NCBI RefSeq assembly: GCF_000813425.1
Contig: NZ_JWIB01000027.1
Location: 1-64,000, forward strand
Length of the DNA stretch: 64,000 bases
Source: Sporosarcina sp. ZBG7A
GTDB lineage: Bacteria > Bacillota > Bacilli > Bacillales_A > Planococcaceae
Direction of reading: 5' to 3'
The stretch's first letter is position 1, and every line of letters begins with the position of its first letter. Below, one piece after another: positions 59,263-64,000 of the stretch. The notes below the pieces were generated by a model. The model saw only the letters and a list, made by a program, of their open reading frames with translations. It was not told the DNA's origin and ran no database searches. The position numbers were made by a program, and so were the translations under genes.

Positions 59263-62200
59263 TCAGACTGGCTGGTCTTCCTTCATAAGGTTTAACGCAT
59301 CCGTTGGCTGCATATCATCGTCTTCTTCTAAGTCACGTAATTCAATTTCCTCGAAGTCTTCGGATAGCATTTTAACATCCAATCCAAGACTTTGAAGTTC
59401 TTTAATTAGAACTTTAAAGGATTCTGGTACGCCTGGTTGAGGAACGCTGTCGCCTTTTACAATTGCTTCATACGTTTTCACTCGACCTACAACGTCATCC
59501 GACTTCACTGTCAAGATTTCTTGAAGTGTATAAGCCGCACCATAAGCCTCGAGTGCCCAAACTTCCATCTCTCCGAAACGCTGTCCACCGAACTGTGCTT
59601 TACCGCCGAGTGGTTGTTGCGTAACCAATGAGTATGGTCCCGTAGAACGGGCGTGAAGTTTGTCATCAACCATGTGGGCAAGTTTGATCATGTACATGAT
59701 TCCGACAGAAACACGGTTGTCGAACGCTTCACCAGAACGACCATCATAAAGAACAGTCTTTCCGTCGCGATCCATTCCCGCTTCTTCCATCGTATCCCAT
59801 ACATCTTGTTCGTTCGCACCATCAAATACAGGAGAAGCCATGTGAACGCCTAGCGCACGGCCAGCCATTCCAAGGTGCATCTCGAGTACCTGTCCGATGT
59901 TCATACGTGATGGTACACCTAGTGGGTTAAGCATGACATCTACTGGTGTTCCGTCAGGCATAAATGGCATATCAGATTCAGGTAGAATCCGTGAGATAAC
60001 CCCTTTGTTACCATGACGTCCGGCCATCTTATCTCCAACAGAGATTTTACGTTTCTGAACGATGTAAACACGAACTAGTTGGTTTACGCCAGGTGCGAGT
60101 TCATCGCCATCTTCACGATTGAACACTTTCACATCAAGAACGATACCACCCGCTCCGTGAGGTACACGAAGTGATGTATCACGAACTTCACGCGCTTTCT
60201 CACCGAAGATTGCATGTAGAAGACGTTCTTCTGCAGTTAGTTCCGTTACACCCTTAGGCGTTACTTTACCAACCAAGATATCTCCATCATGAACTTCAGC
60301 ACCAATACGGATAATTCCACGGTCATCTAAGTTGCGAAGTGCATCTTCACCGATGTTCGGAATATCACGTGTGATTTCTTCTGGTCCAAGTTTTGTATCA
60401 CGAGCATCTGATTCATATTCTTCAATATGGACAGAAGTGAAGACGTCATCTTTAACAAGACGCTCACTCATGATGATTGCATCCTCGTAGTTGTAACCAT
60501 CCCATGTCATGAAAGCAATAAGGATATTTTGACCAAGAGCCATTTCTCCATTTTCCATTGACGGACCGTCTGCGAGAATATCTTTCTTAGAAACCCGATC
60601 CCCAACACTGACGATTGGACGTTGGTTGTAACAAGTTCCTTGGTTTGAACGAATGAAGTTCGATAGACGGTAGACGTCAAGGTCACCCTTAACTTCTTTT
60701 CCTTCAATCGTGTTAATACGACGAACGCGGATTTCTTTCGCTTCAACGTGTTCAACGATTCCTTCGTGCTTCGATACAACGGCAGCTCCAGAGTCACGTG
60801 CTGATACGTGCTCCATTCCTGTACCTACGAAAGGTGCTTTCGGGTTCAGAAGTGGTACTGCTTGTCGTTGCATGTTCGCTCCCATAAGCGCACGGTTGGA
60901 GTCATCATTTTCCAAGAACGGAATACATGCTGTTGCCGCAGAGACAACCTGCTTTGGAGATACGTCCATGTAATCAATCTGATCACGCTTGAATACAGTG
61001 TTATCACCTTGGAAACGTCCTACTACTTCTTCATTAACAAATGAACCGTCTTCGTTCAGAAGTGCATTGGCTTGAGCAACTACATAGTTATCTTCCAAGT
61101 CAGCAGTTAGATAGTCGATACGTGATGTCACGCGTCCAGTATCCGGATCTACTTTCCGATAAGGAGTCTCAATAAATCCAAACTTATTTACTTTCGCAAA
61201 TGTAGAAAGGGTATTAATAAGCCCGATATTCGGTCCCTCTGGCGTCTCGATTGGACACATACGACCGTAGTGGGAGTAGTGAACGTCACGTACTTCCATT
61301 CCAGCACGTTCACGTGTTAAACCACCGGGTCCTAGTGCAGATAGTCTACGCTTATGCGTCAGCTCTGCGAGTGGGTTTGTTTGGTCCATGAACTGGGATA
61401 ACTGAGAGCTACCAAAGAACTCTTTAATAGACGCGATAACAGGTCTGATGTTAATCAGTTGTTGAGGTACAATCGATTGCGTGTCATTAATGGACATACG
61501 TTCCTTGACCACGCGTTCCATACGAGACAAACCGATACGGAATTGGTTTTGCAGAAGTTCCCCGACAGAACGGAGACGTCTGTTCCCTAGATGGTCGATG
61601 TCATCAGTTGCGCCTACTCCGTGTAGCAAGTTGAAGAAGAAGCTGATGGAAGCGATGATATCCGAAGGTGTAACATGCTTAATAGAATCGTCAATTACGC
61701 CATTAGAAATGACATTAATGATTTGTCCTTCTTCGCCTTTTGGAGCGTAGATTTTCACAGATTGAATGCGAATGTCGTCTTCTAACACGCCGCCCATCTG
61801 TTTCAAATCTTCTACTCCCACCCCTTTTTCAAAATAAGGAAGTAATTTATCCAACATACGACGATCAATTAGTTGTCCTTTTTCAATGAGAATTTCTCCT
61901 GTTTCAGGGTCCGCAAGAGTTTCTGCAATTGTTTGGTTGAACAAACGATTTTGAAGGTGTAGTTTTTTGTTCATTTTATAGCGACCGACATTTGCTAAAT
62001 CATAACGTTTAGCGTCAAAGAAGCGAGAAAACAGTAAGTTTTTCGCGCTATCTAAAGTCGGTGGTTCACCCGGACGTAAACGCTCATAAATTTCAAGAAG
62101 TGCTTTCTCCGAGTTTTCCGTATTATCTTTTTCAAGAGAGTTTCGGAGGTATTCATTATCACCGATTAGATCGATAATCTCCTGATCACTTGAAAAACCA

Positions 62201-62805
62201 AGGGCACGTAAGAGGACAGTAATTGGCAGTTTGCGAGTGCGATCGATCCGAACATGAACAACATCTTTTGCGTCTGTTTCGTATTCAAGCCATGCTCCAC
62301 GGTTAGGTATGACTGTTGCACCAAATCCGCGTTTACCATTTTTGTCTGTCTTATCGTTGAAATATACGCTAGGTGATCGGACGAGCTGAGAAACGATAAC
62401 CCGCTCAGCACCATTGATAATAAAAGTACCATTCTCTGTCATTAACGGGAAATCACCCATAAAGACATCTTGCTCTTTGACATCATCAGTTTCTTTATTG
62501 TGCAAACGGACTTTCACCCGAAGTGGCGCAGCGTATGTTACGTCGCGTTCTTTTGACTCATCCACTGGATATTTAGGCTCGCCAAGCTGATAATCGACAA
62601 ATTCCAATGACAGATTTCCGGTAAAGTCTTGGATAGGAGAAATATCGTGGAACATTTCCCGCAGTCCCTCTTCCAAAAACCACTCATAAGATTCCGTCTG
62701 AATTTCAATCAGATTCGGCAGATCAAGTACTTCGCTAATTCTCGCGAAACTTCTGCGCTGACGGTGTTGACCATACTGAACTAAGTGATTTGTCAACTCT
62801 TTCAC
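59263..62805 (-). CDS. rpoB: DNA-directed RNA polymerase beta subunit
   Basis: 1180 residues. The rifampicin-binding region is [32 protein letters not shown], the standard sensitive form. Other landmarks are [46 protein letters not shown] and the C-terminal [41 protein letters not shown] ribosome site lies before the ATG. Confidence 0.98.
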   Translation of the reverse strand: MKELTNHLVQYGQHRQRRSFARISEVLDLPNLIEIQTESYEWFLEEGLREMFHDISPIQDFTGNLSLEFVDYQLGEPKYPVDESKERDVTYAAPLRVKVRLHNKETDDVKEQDVFMGDFPLMTENGTFIINGAERVIVSQLVRSPSVYFNDKTDKNGKRGFGATVIPNRGAWLEYETDAKDVVHVRIDRTRKLPITVLLRALGFSSDQEIIDLIGDNEYLRNSLEKDNTENSEKALLEIYERLRPGEPPTLDSAKNLLFSRFFDAKRYDLANVGRYKMNKKLHLQNRLFNQTIAETLADPETGEILIEKGQLIDRRMLDKLLPYFEKGVGVEDLKQMGGVLEDDIRIQSVKIYAPKGEEGQIINVISNGVIDDSIKHVTPSDIIASISFFFNLLHGVGATDDIDHLGNRRLRSVGELLQNQFRIGLSRMERVVKERMSINDTQSIVPQQLINIRPVIASIKEFFGSSQLSQFMDQTNPLAELTHKRRLSALGPGGLTRERAGMEVRDVHYSHYGRMCPIETPEGPNIGLINTLSTFAKVNKFGFIETPYRKVDPDTGRVTSRIDYLTADLEDNYVVAQANALLNEDGSFVNEEVVGRFQGDNTVFKRDQIDYMDVSPKQVVSAATACIPFLENDDSNRALMGANMQRQAVPLLNPKAPFVGTGMEHVSARDSGAAVVSKHEGIVEHVEAKEIRVRRINTIEGKEVKGDLDVYRLSNFIRSNQGTCYNQRPIVSVGDRVSKKDILADGPSMENGEMALGQNILIAFMTWDGYNYEDAIIMSERLVKDDVFTSVHIEEYESDARDTKLGPEEITRDIPNIGEDALRNLDDRGIIRIGAEVHDGDILVGKVTPKGVTELTAEERLLHAIFGEKAREVRDTSLRVPHGAGGIVLDVKVFNREDGDELAPGVNQLVRVYIVQKRKISVGDKMAGRHGNKGVISRILPESDMPFMPDGTPVDVMLNPLGVPSRMNIGQVLEMHLGMAGRALGVHMASPVFDGANEQDVWDTMEEAGMDRDGKTVLYDGRSGEAFDNRVSVGIMYMIKLAHMVDDKLHARSTGPYSLVTQQPLGGKAQFGGQRFGEMEVWALEAYGAAYTLQEILTVKSDDVVGRVKTYEAIVKGDSVPQPGVPESFKVLIKELQSLGLDVKMLSEDFEEIELRDLEEDDDMQPTDALNLMKEDQPV

Positions 62806-63107
62806 CCCTCATAAGACATTAATAGAGCTAGTTTAGTCACCTGGCAATTTCGGGCCGGTTCGAAATTAGCGCCAAGTCTAACCAAACACCTCATAAAAGT
62901 CTTTTCGAAATCAAAAAAATAGTGTATGATATCGAAAAAACAAAAAGAAAACGAGTTCCGGCTAGAGCTCATTTTCGATTTACCAATCTTTTATCCAACG
63001 TCAGTATGCCTAACATTTTCATTACTTATGCAAATGCATAAAAAGGCACACGAATGCAGTATATTTATTGTTGCATTTCATAATGCTATCACAAGGCTTA
63101 CACGGCG
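62806..63107. other. rpoB leader and intergenic stretch
   Basis: 302 bp between the methyltransferase stop and the rpoB start. No gene is supported. A pairing TTTTCGATATC with GATTTCGAAAA (minus-strand reading, around 62911-62938) could form an imperfect hairpin. I could not identify a convincing promoter by eye, so whether rpoB has its own promoter or is read from further upstream is left open. Confidence 0.45.
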
Positions 63108-63710
63108 TCAATGTTTTTTTGACTTAATGATGTAATAGCCCTTGCTTTTCTCCACAATTTCTGCATTACCGAATAACTCCTCTAATCTCGCAATAGTTGA
63201 AGGAGCCCCCTGCTTTTTCTGAATAACCACCCAGAGTTCGCCACCAATAGCTAAGCGTTCACTTGCTTGATCATAAATTTTAAAAACAGTTTCTTTCCCA
63301 GCTCGAATCGGAGGATTCGTTAATATCGAAGCGAACTCTTTTGTTTCAACATCATCTAACGCATCACTGGCATAAATTTTGACGTTTTCAATATTATTTT
63401 TTTGGGAATTGGTCCGGGATAGAGCTAATGCACGTTCGTTCACGTCCACCATCTGGATCGTCCGGTCTTTTAACAATGAAGCAATAGAAATTCCTACTGG
63501 TCCGTATCCACACCCCACATCAAGAATATCCCCCTCAATGTCCGGAGCACAGAATGCATCGATGAGTAGACGTGAACCAAAGTCCACTTCCCCTTTACTA
63601 AATACGCCTGCATCAGTTACAAAAACAAAGCTAGTTCCGCGCAAATTCGTTTGCCATTGTTTCGGCTCGCTTTTCACATCGGGATTTTTCGAATAGTAAT
63701 GCTCAGCCAT
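63108..63710 (-). CDS. class I SAM-dependent methyltransferase (RsmC-like, YbxB)
   Basis: 200 residues. The SAM-binding motif I is DILDVGCGYGPVGISIA, with the acidic motif II in IQMVDVNERALALS and the target-base motif N-P-P-I in ASILTNPPIRAGKE. This set is typical of guanine-N2 rRNA methyltransferases; its RNA target is not established here. AGGGGG lies before the ATG. The place between rplL and rpoB is the same as ybxB in Bacillus. Confidence 0.92.
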   Translation of the reverse strand: MAEHYYSKNPDVKSEPKQWQTNLRGTSFVFVTDAGVFSKGEVDFGSRLLIDAFCAPDIEGDILDVGCGYGPVGISIASLLKDRTIQMVDVNERALALSRTNSQKNNIENVKIYASDALDDVETKEFASILTNPPIRAGKETVFKIYDQASERLAIGGELWVVIQKKQGAPSTIARLEELFGNAEIVEKSKGYYIIKSKKH

Positions 63711-63749
63711 CTGAATGCCCCCTACTGTTCACTTATTAAATCCGGGTAT

Positions 63750-63797
63750 AAAAAAAACGAAGAAAAACCCGTCGACAAAGACGAGGTTTTTCTTCGT
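63750..63797 (-). terminator. terminator/attenuator after rplL
   Basis: A 17-bp stem with one mismatch (63757-63773 and 63780-63797) followed on the minus strand by a run of at least seven T. It lies 11 bp past the rplL stop and before the methyltransferase and rpoB; partial read-through is probable at this position. Confidence 0.88.
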
Positions 63798-63807
63798 AGT
63801 CCACTAA

Positions 63808-64000
63808 TTACTTAACTTCTACAGAAGCGCCTACTTCTTCAAGCTTAGCTTTAAGTTCTTCAGCTTCAGCTTTTTCTACGCCTTCTTTGATAGCTTTAGG
63901 TGCGTTATCAACAACTTCTTTCGCTTCTTTCAAGCCTAGGCCAGTGATTTCGCGAACGACTTTGATGACTTTGATTTTTTGGTCTCCAGCTGCTGCTAGA
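63808..64000 (-). CDS. rplL: 50S ribosomal protein L7/L12 (bL12), 3' part
   Basis: The last 63 codons, running off the right edge. [33 protein letters not shown] and the ending VGASVEVK are the C-terminal domain that recruits translation factors to the ribosome stalk. The gene is partial only because the window ends. Confidence 0.97.
   Translation of the reverse strand, partial: LAAAGDQKIKVIKVVREITGLGLKEAKEVVDNAPKAIKEGVEKAEAEELKAKLEEVGASVEVK

Noticed and set aside
55651-62432. Numerous plus-strand and shifted minus-strand open frames inside rpoC, rpoB, fusA and ribosomal genes
   Set aside because: They lie wholly within conserved coding sequence in other frames and show no family motif or ribosome site; they are shadows of the real genes.
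62806-63107. Distinct rpoB promoter
   Set aside because: TATACT- and CATACT-like hexamers exist on the minus strand, but none has a -35 partner at 16-18 bp.

Overview
The window looks like a chromosomal segment of an endospore-forming, low-to-moderate GC Gram-positive bacterium of the Bacillales, most like the Planococcaceae (Sporosarcina and relatives). The evidence is a Bacillus-type order rplL / methyltransferase / rpoB / rpoC / rplGB / rpsL / rpsG / fusA / tufA / S10-spc-alpha / ecfA1A2T / truA / rplM / rpsI, followed by the sporulation and germination genes cwlD, salA, gerD, kbaA and a pdaB-like gene. The species assignment is an inference from gene order and protein resemblance; no search was run.

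Layout. 1-2990: AT-rich accessory DNA with a broken tyrosine-recombinase fragment and a soluble multi-PAS histidine kinase. 2989-5099: divergent amidohydrolase and YtoQ-like gene. 5100-12350: a phosphate-uptake locus split into pstB and pstSCA. Each unit has its own Pho-box promoter of identical geometry. Between them lie a large hybrid histidine kinase and an array of about fifteen 21-bp repeats. 12354-14361: a single-receiver protein and a Hpt-REC-GGDEF-REC diguanylate cyclase, facing pstA across a shared terminator. 14481-18062: cdaA-cdaR-glmM (c-di-AMP synthesis and cell-wall precursor). 18205-19421: sigW-rsiW. 19630-20538: arginase, with a perfect ARG box in front. 20627-22735: PAS-GGDEF-EAL protein. 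22973-23565: five tRNA genes (Asn-Thr-Glu-Tyr-Gln in transcription order).

23746-27736: sporulation/germination block. 27836-30750: rhodanese, MscS channel and a 4-hydroxyphenylacetate 3-monooxygenase-family gene. 30870-49693: the giant ribosomal protein block, all on the minus strand; map is not present between adk and infA. 49694-50729: about 1 kb of non-coding DNA with a terminator nested in the S10 promoter and a second tandem array (20-bp period). 50730-64000: tufA, fusA, rpsG, rpsL, rplGB, rpoC, rpoB, a methyltransferase and the 3' end of rplL.

How it fits together. Most of the window is core translation and transcription machinery. The accessory interest is in the pst neighbourhood, where the kinase, Hpt and receiver modules together could form a phosphorelay ending in c-di-GMP synthesis. 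Other points worth a second look are the two non-coding tandem arrays whose periods are close to two helical turns, the divergent PdaB-like protein, and several regulatory structures: ARG box, sigma-W promoter, terminator/promoter overlap, rpoB-rpoC hairpin and a structured element after adk. Start sites were often moved inward from the longest reading frame on the basis of ribosome binding sites.
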